NCBI RefSeq assembly: GCF_024505055.1
Contig: NZ_JANIBL010000018.1
Location: forward strand, 1 to 64,000
From: Methylomonas rosea
Lineage (GTDB): Bacteria > Pseudomonadota > Gammaproteobacteria > Methylococcales > Methylomonadaceae
Length of the DNA stretch: 64,000 bases
Direction of reading: 5' to 3'
Made by a program: the position numbers and the translations under genes. The notes below the pieces were generated by a model. It did no database searches. It saw nothing but the letters and a program-made list of their open reading frames with translations, and was not told the origin of the DNA. This document shows, one piece after another, positions 17,221 to 25,345 of this stretch (positions within the stretch are counted from its first letter, which is position 1; each line of letters opens with the position of its first letter).

Positions 17221-18144
17221 TTATTGCTGTTGATAGTAAGGTTGTTGGTACTGCTGTTGCGGGTACTGCTGATATTGTTGGTTCTGTTGCGGATACCCCT
17301 GTTGCTGCGGGTAACCTTGCTGATATTGCTGATATTGCTGATTCTGCTGAGGGTAACTTTGTTGTTGCGGGTAGCCCTGCTGATACGGTTGGTTTTGCTG
17401 TGGATAACCTTGTTGGGGGTAATTCTGTTGCGGATATCCACCTTGTTGTTGAGTCGGCTGGGTTTGCGGTTGTTGCGAGGCGCCGGCGTTTTGATTGGCG
17501 TTAATTGCCAATTCTACCCGGCGGTTGATTGCCCGGTTGGCATCGCTGGTATTAGGTACTTTTGGCGAGCTTTCGCCCATGCCTTGCTGCGAAATCCGCA
17601 TGCGGTTTACGCCGCGTTGTCCCAAAAAGTTGGCCACGCTGGTCGCCCTTGCTTCGGATAAACGTTGATTGTCCGCATCGGAGCCGACGTCGTCGGTGTG
17701 GCCGGTGACTGAAATGGTCGATTCCGGGTAGCTGGTCAACACTCTTGCTACCGGCTCCAGAGCATTCTGGGCTTCCGGTGTCAAATCGGCCTTGCCGAAC
17801 GCGAAGGTAACATCACTGGTGCTGGGCATGTTCAAGGTCAGCTGATTTTGCGCGGTACGCTGTACTTCGATCCCGGTACCTTGCAGCGATTGCTGCATTT
17901 CTTCCTGTTGTTTATCCATGTAGTAACCGACACCGGCACCCACCGCGGCACCGGCTAATGCGCCCAGACCGGCGTTTTTCCAGTCGTTACCGCCGAATAA
18001 AGTTCCGGCGCCGGCACCGACTGCCGCGCCGACGCCGGCACCCTTGCCTAAGTTGCTCATGCCGGACTGGCCGGTATAAGGGTTAGTGGTACAGGCTGTT
18101 AACAAGCTGGTACCGATGGCGATAGCGAGTAATCTTTTAGTCAT
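17221..18144 (-). CDS. OmpA-family lipoprotein with glycine zipper and Gln/Tyr/Pro-rich tail
   Basis: 307 residues from the ATG at 18144, preceded by AGGAC; the frame is open 25 codons further upstream, but those residues lack a signal. The lipobox LLTAC gives an outer-membrane lipoprotein. A glycine-zipper segment (about residues 30-75, GLGALAGAAVGAGVGYYMD) resembles YiaD/Rcs-type outer-membrane proteins. The OmpA C-terminal peptidoglycan-binding domain (about 100-215) is intact with ISVTGHTDDVGSDADNQRLS and NRAINRRVELAI. The last 85 or so residues are imperfect repeats of QGYPQQ, a low-complexity tail unusual for this family. Role: tethering the outer membrane to the cell wall; the tail is probably periplasmic or surface-exposed. 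Confidence 0.85.
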   Translation of the reverse strand: MTKRLLAIAIGTSLLTACTTNPYTGQSGMSNLGKGAGVGAAVGAGAGTLFGGNDWKNAGLGALAGAAVGAGVGYYMDKQQEEMQQSLQGTGIEVQRTAQNQLTLNMPSTSDVTFAFGKADLTPEAQNALEPVARVLTSYPESTISVTGHTDDVGSDADNQRLSEARATSVANFLGQRGVNRMRISQQGMGESSPKVPNTSDANRAINRRVELAINANQNAGASQQPQTQPTQQQGGYPQQNYPQQGYPQQNQPYQQGYPQQQSYPQQNQQYQQYQQGYPQQQGYPQQNQQYQQYPQQQYQQPYYQQQ

Positions 18145-18591
18145 TATTTTTCGTCCTGGATGCTGTTCATAAATACTTTGAATCGGGCGACGTATTGGCT
18201 CAACGGGGTGTTTTGTCAATAGAAGCCGGCCTCCGACCGCGTGGCGATTAAAACCTTAAAGTCTTAACTCGCACTTAAACCAGACTGGTAAGCGGGGAAA
18301 TGGTTTCCTGAAGTTCTTAATTAGTATCAGCAGCTAACGTTGGTTTGCTATCGCTGATTTCGTCTATTCGTGCAGTTTGCCGAACTGATACGATCTGAGC
18401 GCCACCTTTTGCATTGTGGGGTTTTCACTCTGCTCTCAATGTTTGGGAAAAGCCGAAGAATATACTTATTTAAAATATTGTTTTATGAGGCAAAACAATC
18501 AATTACCGGTAATGCGTATTGTTGATTTTTAATAAGCCGATATAGTGAAAGCGAGATTTCGTTTCGACCGACAAACGGTCCTGGAGGGCAA
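18145..18591. other. Intergenic region between divergent ompA-like and small membrane protein genes
   Basis: About 450 bases with stop codons in all frames apart from short open stretches. It must hold the OmpA-lipoprotein promoter (minus strand) and the promoter of the small gene at 18592, but I see no convincing operator or RNA. Confidence 0.4.
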
Positions 18592-18783
18592 ATGAAGATC
18601 GTTAAGATAGGAAATACCGGCATCGCCATGCTGATTGTCGTTATCGCCGGCTTACTAGGCATCTTACCCATGGGATTAGTCTTTTCAATATTGCTATTTG
18701 CCGCCTTGATACGCGGCAGTGTGATGTTAATTGATAAAGCCATCGACAATGGGGCGCAAGCGAAGGAAATAGATCGGCATTGA
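18592..18783 (+). CDS. Small hydrophobic membrane protein, 63 aa
   Basis: 63 residues with a hydrophobic core (about residues 12-47, with IAMLIVVIAGLLGILP then LVFSILLFAALI) that could form two short membrane helices or one hairpin, and a charged C-terminal tail. A strong GGAGGG lies 6 bases before the ATG, which is the main support for translation. A 156-residue frame on the opposite strand covers the same bases but has no ribosome-binding site or family-like features. Function unknown. Confidence 0.5.
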   Translation: MKIVKIGNTGIAMLIVVIAGLLGILPMGLVFSILLFAALIRGSVMLIDKAIDNGAQAKEIDRH

Positions 18784-18848
18784 TCGGGATTATATCGACC
18801 AGACCTCAAATATTCTTGCTCCTCTCTCTCGGGAAGCTGTCGTAAAAG

Positions 18849-18950
18849 CCCCTTCTCCGCGCGTACCCGCAGGGCATAAATACCCATAGTGCATAAAGGA
18901 GAAGGGGTGAAGTTTAAATTTTTTCGGTGCGAATTTATTCGCACTATGGG
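18849..18950. repeat. Interleaved inverted repeats (palindromic intergenic element)
   Basis: Three inverted repeats interlock: CCCCTTCTCC at 18849-18858 with its complement at 18898-18907; CCCATAGTGC at 18883-18892 with its complement at 18941-18950; and the 8-bp hairpin GTGCGAAT/ATTCGCAC at 18927-18944. The first and second cannot form fully together, so two alternative folds exist. A further copy of the GAATAAATT motif follows at 18962. This looks like a dispersed palindromic repeat. Confidence 0.55.
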
Positions 18951-19629
18951 CACTAAAGGTCGAATAAATTTGGCCTTTATATGTTCAGCTCTTAACTTAA
19001 CGGCATTGTGGGGCGAGTGGGTGAAAAATCAATAAACTATTGTTTTATATGTATTCTATTATATAACTCGTGAGTATTTATGCCCTTGTAAGTACGGAAG
19101 GATAAGGGATTGTTTCAGCTATTACGACAGCCTTCGCAGATGGGAGTCCAGTTGTCATTCCAAAATTGTAAAGTTATACCCGATGTCCCAAGAGCCGTTC
19201 ACTGAGCGGATCAGAAGCGAATTGACTGGCTTCGGCTGATTCTACTTCGCTGCTTACAAGTCCAGGCTAAGGTTTACCTTATTTAAGGGAATTTATGATT
19301 GGCAAGAATCTTCAGCTAAGCAGCATACCGGCACGGATGCGTAAGAGAGCGGCCATGGATGGTAGGCTAGGAGTCATCCATGAAGTCTGGATTCGTTGCG
19401 TGGTCTATGGGCTCCGGCTGTTGCGTAAGCCGAGAATTTCTAAACATCCCCTTAGCTGATTAGCAAGCTGCTTTAACTGAATGCCTCGCGCATACTCAAA
19501 ATCGTCATTTCGGCATGGACTACTGAAATCCGGGCTGCACGGATAGCTCGAAGCTTGGCATCCATAGCACTGGATGCCAACTCATGCATTACGCATTCAC
19601 CCGGCAGTCGGCGTTTGGACACAGCCGTC
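18951..19629. other. Gene-free region with short hairpins
   Basis: About 680 bases with no supported gene. Visible structures are the inverted repeats CATGGATG/CATCCATG at 19354-19382 and GGCATCCA/TGGATGCC at 19557-19578. The region precedes a transposase relic and may be eroded mobile DNA. Confidence 0.4.
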
Positions 19630-19880
19630 GCGAAATATTAGGCACTTGCAAGTCTTGCTGCGCGGAGTCGAGCAACTGCTGGAATCCAGCAAATGGGGGC
19701 CAATCGTCTGGATACTGCCGACGCCGCTATCGCTTAATCGATCAAATCCGATCTGGCCACGATAGAACAATCACTCAAGGCCAAGCGCGAACAAATCCGA
19801 AACCACATCAATGCTAATCGTGACCTTAGGCTGCGGTATGACTTACTGATTGCCATCCCTGGGGTTCGCCATTCTAAAAT
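19630..19880 (+). pseudogene. IS110-family transposase remnant
   Basis: Conceptual translation in shifting frames gives the central-to-C-terminal part of an IS110-type transposase: RHLQVLLRGVEQLLESS, then after a frameshift near 19695 ANRLDTADAAIA, a TAA stop where a Gln would be expected, then SIKSDLATIEQSLKA and RNHINANRDLRLRYDLLIAIPGV ending just before the usual helix-hairpin-helix region. The frame closes at about 19885. At least one frameshift and one nonsense codon, and the absence of the N-terminal DEDD domain, mean it is dead. Family assignment is from memory of the motif order. Confidence 0.65.
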
Positions 19881-20127
19881 CCGGTAAACTTTTTAATCCA
19901 AATTTCTTTTTTGCATAACTGCTGTAAAGACGGTGCCTGCCGGAATGGCGGTTTTCAGGATGCGCGAGGCATTGAACTGAAGCAGTTGCATAATCAGAGA
20001 TAGCCAATCGCCTACTCAGTTGAGATGTTTGAGCTAAACTAAAGTTGTCGAGTGGCAAGTGACCGAAGACATCGGCGTGGAACAAAGGCATCAGTCATAC
20101 CGGTCAATAACGATCTGAGGTGGGGGA
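19881..20127. other. Upstream region of the GAF/PAS histidine kinase gene
   Basis: About 245 bases without a gene. It ends in GAGGTGGGGGA, a strong ribosome-binding site for the kinase gene at 20128. No clear promoter boxes are recognised. Confidence 0.4.
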
Positions 20128-22395
20128 ATGTTTGATACGTTAGATTCGGAACATGAAAGCCTGCGTATCCAAAAGCTGCACGAATACTCAATTCTCGATA
20201 CTTCGCCGGAGCAGGTCTACGACGATATAGTCTCGCTGGCAGCAATGATTTTCGGCACGCCTTACGCACTGATAACCCTGGTTGACAGCGACCGGGAGTG
20301 GTTCAAGGCGAAAATAGGCATAAGCGCCACCGAAAATTCACGGGAAGGCGGGTTTTGTACCCAAACGATTTTGTATCAGGACGTCATGGTGGTCGCAAAT
20401 GCAGACCAGGATAGACGCTTCTCGAACAATGCTCTGGTCACTGCGGCGCCGCATATTCGTTTTTACGCCGGCGCTCCGGTGCGCGCATCTACAGGCGAAG
20501 CGCTAGGCACGATTTGTATTCTCGACAGCGTGCCGCGAGAATTAAGCGAGGAGCAGATTGGCGCTCTGGGAGCCTTAGCGCGTCAAGTCAGTATAGCCCT
20601 GGAACTTAGACGTAAAGCAATAGCGCCGAACGATAGTGTTACCGGTGTAAGATGCCTAGAACAGTTTGCCGGTTTGGTCTTGAATGCTTTGTCAGCGCAG
20701 TTTTGTGTTCTGGATGACGCCGGAAACATCCTAGCGCTAAATCAGCCATGGCTGGATTTCGAACGTGACCATAACCGTGATGCACAGGCGCTCGACATTG
20801 GCCAAAGCTATCTGGCGCTGCTGGATGCCGATCTGGTTGAAAATAGAGGCGGAGAGGCGTTTTTCGCAGGTATTCGCGCAGTCCTGGCGGGGACAATACC
20901 CTGTTTTTCGCTCGAATATTGTTATCCCGGCGCATCCGAACCACAATGGTTTGTCGGCAAAGTGCTGCGCTTTACCGATCCAAAACCGGGCGGCATTGTC
21001 GTAATACATGAAAATATTTCCGAACATAAACGGCTGGAGTACCGGTTTCAACAAGCGGTGGAGGCAGCGCCTAACGCGATAGTCATGGTCAATGAGTCGG
21101 GAACCATCCAGATGGTCAATTTACAAACCGAAAGGTGTTTTGGTTATTCACGCCCTGAATTAATAGGGCAACCCGTCGAAATGTTAGTGCCCGAGCGGTA
21201 TCGCAGTGCGCATGTCGGCTTCCGCCACGCCTACCTTGCCGCTCCCGCGTCCAGACCGATGGGGGCGGGGCGAGACCTCTACGGCTTGCGCAAGGACGGC
21301 ACCGAATTTCCCGTTGAAATAGGCTTGGGCTTGATCAATGATGCCAACGGTATCGTCATCGTAAGTTCCATCGTTGACATCACCGAACGTAAACGCCTGG
21401 ATCATCGCTTCCGGCAAGCGGTGGAGTCAGCCCCTAACGCGATAGTCATGGTCAACGAGTCGGGAACCATCCAGATGGTCAATTTACAAACTGAGATGTC
21501 TTTTGGTTATTCGCGGACGGAACTGCTTGGACAAGCGGTCGAAATCCTAGTGCCGGAGCGGTTTCGTAGTGCGCATGCCGGCTTCCGCCAAGCCTACCTT
21601 GCCGCTCCTGTGTCCAGACCGATGGGCGCCGGACGAGACCTCTACGGCTTACGTAAGGACGGCACCGAATTCCCTATTGAAATAGGCCTGGGCCTTATCG
21701 ATGATGAGAACGGTACTATTGTCCTCAGCTCAATCGTTGACATCTCGGCGCGCAAAAGCGCCAATGACAAGCTTAGGCAAGCCCTCAACGAGAAAGAGAT
21801 GTTGCTTAAGGAAGTGTATCACCGGGTAAAAAACAATCTTCAGGTAGTATCCAGCCTGATTAACCTCCAAGCCAGAAATGTCAAAAATGCAGAGACTGTG
21901 GAACTGCTTAAGCAGAGTGCCGACCGTATCAAGGCCATGGCCTTATTACATGAGAAACTCTACCATTCCAAGGATTTGGCTCGTATCGATTTCAATGAGT
22001 ATATTCGTAGTTTGGCCGACCACCTGCTATACGGCTACGGAGATCGGTCAGGCAAGATCGCAATAAGCATGAGCATCGACAATGTATTTCTTGATGTCGA
22101 TACTGCAATTCCCTGCGGACTGATCATTAGTGAGCTGCTATCCAACGCTCTTAAGCATGCCTTCCCGGATGATAGGGCCGGCGAAATCGGCATCAGCTTC
22201 CGCCATGATGACGGGACGTTGATCCTGGTGATCTCCGATGATGGTATCGGCTTTCCTGCTGGTCTGGATTTCAAAAAAAGCACCTCCCTAGGCTTGCAGT
22301 TGGTTAACTCGCTGACCAATCAACTCATGGGGGACATGACGCTGGATCGGCAACACGGGTCTAGGTTTACCTTGCGTTTTGCCAGCGCCATTTAG
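20128..22395 (+). CDS. GAF-PAS-PAS-PAS-HisKA_2 sensor histidine kinase
   Basis: 755-residue cytoplasmic sensor kinase with no membrane segment. A GAF domain (about residues 20-160) is followed by a diverged PAS (about 180-300), two almost identical PAS domains (about 310-430 and 431-551), then a HisKA_2 dimerisation domain with the phospho-acceptor H565 in LLKEVYHRVKNNLQVVSSL, and a HATPase_c domain with N-box ELLSNALKHAF and G-box ISDDGIGFP. It probably senses an intracellular cue (redox, light or ligand) and phosphorylates the regulator encoded immediately downstream, whose start lies 16 bases after this stop. The EVYHRVKNN motif places it with the HWE/HisKA_2 kinases rather than classical HisKA. 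Confidence 0.9.
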   Translation: MFDTLDSEHESLRIQKLHEYSILDTSPEQVYDDIVSLAAMIFGTPYALITLVDSDREWFKAKIGISATENSREGGFCTQTILYQDVMVVANADQDRRFSNNALVTAAPHIRFYAGAPVRASTGEALGTICILDSVPRELSEEQIGALGALARQVSIALELRRKAIAPNDSVTGVRCLEQFAGLVLNALSAQFCVLDDAGNILALNQPWLDFERDHNRDAQALDIGQSYLALLDADLVENRGGEAFFAGIRAVLAGTIPCFSLEYCYPGASEPQWFVGKVLRFTDPKPGGIVVIHENISEHKRLEYRFQQAVEAAPNAIVMVNESGTIQMVNLQTERCFGYSRPELIGQPVEMLVPERYRSAHVGFRHAYLAAPASRPMGAGRDLYGLRKDGTEFPVEIGLGLINDANGIVIVSSIVDITERKRLDHRFRQAVESAPNAIVMVNESGTIQMVNLQTEMSFGYSRTELLGQAVEILVPERFRSAHAGFRQAYLAAPVSRPMGAGRDLYGLRKDGTEFPIEIGLGLIDDENGTIVLSSIVDISARKSANDKLRQALNEKEMLLKEVYHRVKNNLQVVSSLINLQARNVKNAETVELLKQSADRIKAMALLHEKLYHSKDLARIDFNEYIRSLADHLLYGYGDRSGKIAISMSIDNVFLDVDTAIPCGLIISELLSNALKHAFPDDRAGEIGISFRHDDGTLILVISDDGIGFPAGLDFKKSTSLGLQLVNSLTNQLMGDMTLDRQHGSRFTLRFASAI
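21055..21780 (+). repeat. Tandem duplication of a PAS-encoding segment (363-bp unit)
   Basis: The units 21055-21417 and 21418-21780 follow each other directly, in frame (121 codons). Long stretches, such as the part encoding NAIVMVNESGTIQMVNLQTE, differ only at a few bases. The near identity at DNA level indicates a recent duplication. Confidence 0.85.
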
Positions 22396-22411
22396 TAGGA
22401 GGAAGCAATCT

Positions 22412-24904
22412 ATGTTTGCCAGCAAAATCATGATCGTCGAGGACGAAGCCATTATCGCGATGGATCTTCGTGGTCAATTGGAAAGTTTCGGTTACGAAGT
22501 GGTCGCGACTGCTTTTTCGGGGGGACAAGCCATTAGCCTAGCAACCGAGTATACGCCTGATCTGATAATGATGGACATCGTGCTCAAAGGCCAGATGGAC
22601 GGTATCAACGCCGCTCAAACCATCAGCGACTCCCTACATATCCCGGTGATTTTTCTGACCGCGTACAGCGATCCTTCCACATTGTTACGCGCGAAAGCCA
22701 CTGGCGCCTATGGTTACTTAATCAAGCCGTTTCGGCCGGATGAACTGCACGCCTCTATCGAAGTCGCGCTGTATAAGCATCAGTTGGAACGCAAGCTGAA
22801 GGATAGCGAACAATGGTTTGCGAAAACCTTGCATTGCATCAGCGACGCAGTGATTGCAACCGACGCCGAAGGCAAAATCCAGTTTATGAATCCCGTCGCC
22901 GAGTTGGCGACGGGCTGGCAGCAAGAGCAAGCCCAAGGCGCGGTGGTCAGCGAACTGATGACACTGCTAAACGAATCGAATCGCACCGTCGCTGAAAACC
23001 CTATCCCCTGGGTATTAAGCAACCGCGCGGTATGCGGCATGGACAGCGGCACCATACTCGTTTCGAAATCCGGTGAGGAGCTCCCCATAGACGACGGTGC
23101 CGCCCCTATCTTGGATGATGACGGCAGCTTGTTAGGTGCGGTACTGGTATTTCGGGACATTACCACGCGGCGGCAAATGGAAAATTTACTGCGGGAAAGC
23201 GAAGAACGCTTCCACAGTGCGTTCGATCTTGCCGCCATCGGGATGGCATTGGTCGCGGTGGACGGGCGTTTTTTACAAGTGAACGGCTCGTTGTGCAAAA
23301 TATTCGGCTACTCAGAAGAAGAGTTGTTGAGTTCCAATTTGCAGATGTTCACGCATAACGACGATTACCAACAAGTGCTTGGCCGCCATCTGCGCCAATT
23401 GTTGGCCGATGAACTGCCGTCGTTTCAAATTGAAGTTGAGTGCTATCACAAAATAGCCGGCAAGCGGGTTTGGAGCCTGCTCAGCGCATCGCTGGTGCGC
23501 AACGCGGCCAACGAACCGCAGTATTTCATTGTCCAGATCCAGGATATTACCGACCGCAAGTACGCCGAGCAGCAATTGATTTATATCGCCAATCACGATC
23601 CCTTAACCGGTCTGCTGAATCGCGTCCAATTTCACAATCATCTTACTCAGACTTTAGCTTCCGCCCAGCGCTATGAAACCCGATTAGCGCTAATGTTTCT
23701 CGATCTGGACCGCTTCAAGCTGATCAACGATACCTTAGGTCACCGATTAGGCGATCTATTATTACAAGAGGTTAGCGAACGCTTAAAAACCTCGGTGCGT
23801 ACCCATGACAGCCTGGCGCGGCTGGGCGGCGATGAGTTTATCGTGCTGCTGAGCAATATCAATCTGATCGACGATGTCGCCAGAATCGCCCAAAAGACCA
23901 TCGAAATACTGACCCAACCGTTTAGCATCGAGGGTAACGATATCGTGATTACCGCCAGCGTTGGGATCAGCATTTACCCGGAAGACGGAGACACTAGCCA
24001 AAACCTGCTGATGAACGCCGATACGGCGATGTATCTTGCCAAGGAACGCGGCAAGAACAATTATCAGTTTTATACCAAAGAAATGACCGCAAGATCGCTG
24101 GAGCGCATGACCATAGAGCGCGGCTTGCGACATGCCTTGCTCAATAATGAACTGCTGCTTCACTACCAGCCGCAGATAGACTCAAGCAGCGGCTGTATCG
24201 TCAGCGCGGAAGCGCTGGTGCGTTGGCAACATCCGGAGTGGGGCCTGGTGAGTCCCATCCGGTTTATTTCGGTAGCGGAAGAAACCGGTTTAATCGTCCC
24301 CATCGGCATTTGGGTGTTGCGCACGGCCTGTTTGCAAACCAAGGCTTGGCAGGAGAACCATGGGCTGCTCAGTCAGGTAGCCGTGAACTTGTCAGCCCGC
24401 CAGTTTCTTGAACATGATTTGTTTGAAACCATTAAAGCGGTGCTGGAAGAAACCGGCCTGAATCCCTCTTCACTGGAACTTGAAATCACCGAGTCGGCGG
24501 TTATGCAAGATCCGGAAAGGACGCTCGCGATTCTGCAACAACTGCAAGAACTGGGAATTCGGCTCAGCATCGATGATTTCGGCACCGGATACTCCAGTCT
24601 TACCTATCTGCGGCGCTTTCCGGTCCATAGTGTCAAAATAGACCGTTCTTTTGTTCAGGACATTCCTAACGACGAAGGCAGTATGACGTTGGTGAGAGCG
24701 ATTATCGCTCTGGCGCACGAGCTCAAGCTGGACGTGACCGCCGAAGGCGTAGAAACCGAAGCGCAATTAGCCTTTCTTAAAACTCAACAATGCGATTTAT
24801 TGCAAGGCTATCTTTATAGCCGGCCGGTAACGGCAGCACAACTCGAAATAATGGGAGGAGAAATAAACGGCCAATGTGCCCCCTATCGGAAAATTTCAAG
24901 TTAG
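22412..24904 (+). CDS. Response regulator with PAS, GGDEF and EAL domains
   Basis: 830 residues from the ATG at 22412, 8 bases after AGGAGGAA; the frame extends 11 codons upstream into the kinase gene. Domains: receiver (about 1-118, phospho-acceptor D55 in LIMMDIVLKG), two PAS domains (about 130-255 and 265-390), GGDEF (about 395-555) and EAL (about 570-820). The cyclase site is intact (FLDLDRFKLINDTLG and RLGGDEF), as is the phosphodiesterase site (EALVRWQHPEWG, DDFGTGYSSLTYL, AEGVET). It may make or degrade c-di-GMP; which activity dominates cannot be read. Co-transcribed with the upstream kinase, its presumed cognate. Confidence 0.92.
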   Translation: MFASKIMIVEDEAIIAMDLRGQLESFGYEVVATAFSGGQAISLATEYTPDLIMMDIVLKGQMDGINAAQTISDSLHIPVIFLTAYSDPSTLLRAKATGAYGYLIKPFRPDELHASIEVALYKHQLERKLKDSEQWFAKTLHCISDAVIATDAEGKIQFMNPVAELATGWQQEQAQGAVVSELMTLLNESNRTVAENPIPWVLSNRAVCGMDSGTILVSKSGEELPIDDGAAPILDDDGSLLGAVLVFRDITTRRQMENLLRESEERFHSAFDLAAIGMALVAVDGRFLQVNGSLCKIFGYSEEELLSSNLQMFTHNDDYQQVLGRHLRQLLADELPSFQIEVECYHKIAGKRVWSLLSASLVRNAANEPQYFIVQIQDITDRKYAEQQLIYIANHDPLTGLLNRVQFHNHLTQTLASAQRYETRLALMFLDLDRFKLINDTLGHRLGDLLLQEVSERLKTSVRTHDSLARLGGDEFIVLLSNINLIDDVARIAQKTIEILTQPFSIEGNDIVITASVGISIYPEDGDTSQNLLMNADTAMYLAKERGKNNYQFYTKEMTARSLERMTIERGLRHALLNNELLLHYQPQIDSSSGCIVSAEALVRWQHPEWGLVSPIRFISVAEETGLIVPIGIWVLRTACLQTKAWQENHGLLSQVAVNLSARQFLEHDLFETIKAVLEETGLNPSSLELEITESAVMQDPERTLAILQQLQELGIRLSIDDFGTGYSSLTYLRRFPVHSVKIDRSFVQDIPNDEGSMTLVRAIIALAHELKLDVTAEGVETEAQLAFLKTQQCDLLQGYLYSRPVTAAQLEIMGGEINGQCAPYRKISS

Positions 24905-25345
24905 GCGTCGCTTTGGGTGGTGAGGTGACAACAATCGGACCCGTTTTTAAAAATACTCTCAAACCGTGTGAATCCAAATAAGCCCCGGAAAAACCAACTT
25001 ATTGCTTACAGGACAATGGCACTTGTTCGGTCAGAGTCAGCAGTCAAATGCCATGATTCATGGGGCGCTCAGATGTGATCTCTTTCGCGCATATCACTAG
25101 CCCGGATATTTCATCATCCGTTACCAGCATGAAGCCTGAGTTCCGGCACCCGTTAGAGCGCGAAGCGAATTCCTATCGGAATGACGAACTTTTGGGCTCG
25201 AGCTGAAGATTCTTACTAATCGGGAAGAAAAGTATCCAAAAGATAGTCGCCCGGATGCTGATTTAATCCCGCGCTTTATCCAGAGCGCACTGGGAGCAAT
25301 ACTTGGCTTTGGTGCAGAGCTTGATTAGTAGCAAAAAGTCGAAGC
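24905..25345. other. Intergenic region between convergent signalling genes
   Basis: About 440 bases between the GGDEF-EAL gene and the convergent cyclase gene, with no supported gene. A minus-strand frame running 25263-25493 covers the 3' end of the cyclase gene in another register and ends CTKAKYCSQCALDKARD, but it has no ribosome-binding site and I do not call it. No tRNA or terminator with a T-tract was recognised. Confidence 0.4.

Noticed and set aside
17184-17661. Leucine- and Val-rich plus-strand frames opposite the OmpA tail
   Set aside because: They are complements of the QGYPQQ repeats; the repeats on the minus strand explain the open frames.
18483-18953. 156-residue open frame on the minus strand
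   Set aside because: It covers the small membrane protein gene, which has a strong ribosome-binding site, and shows no family-like content.
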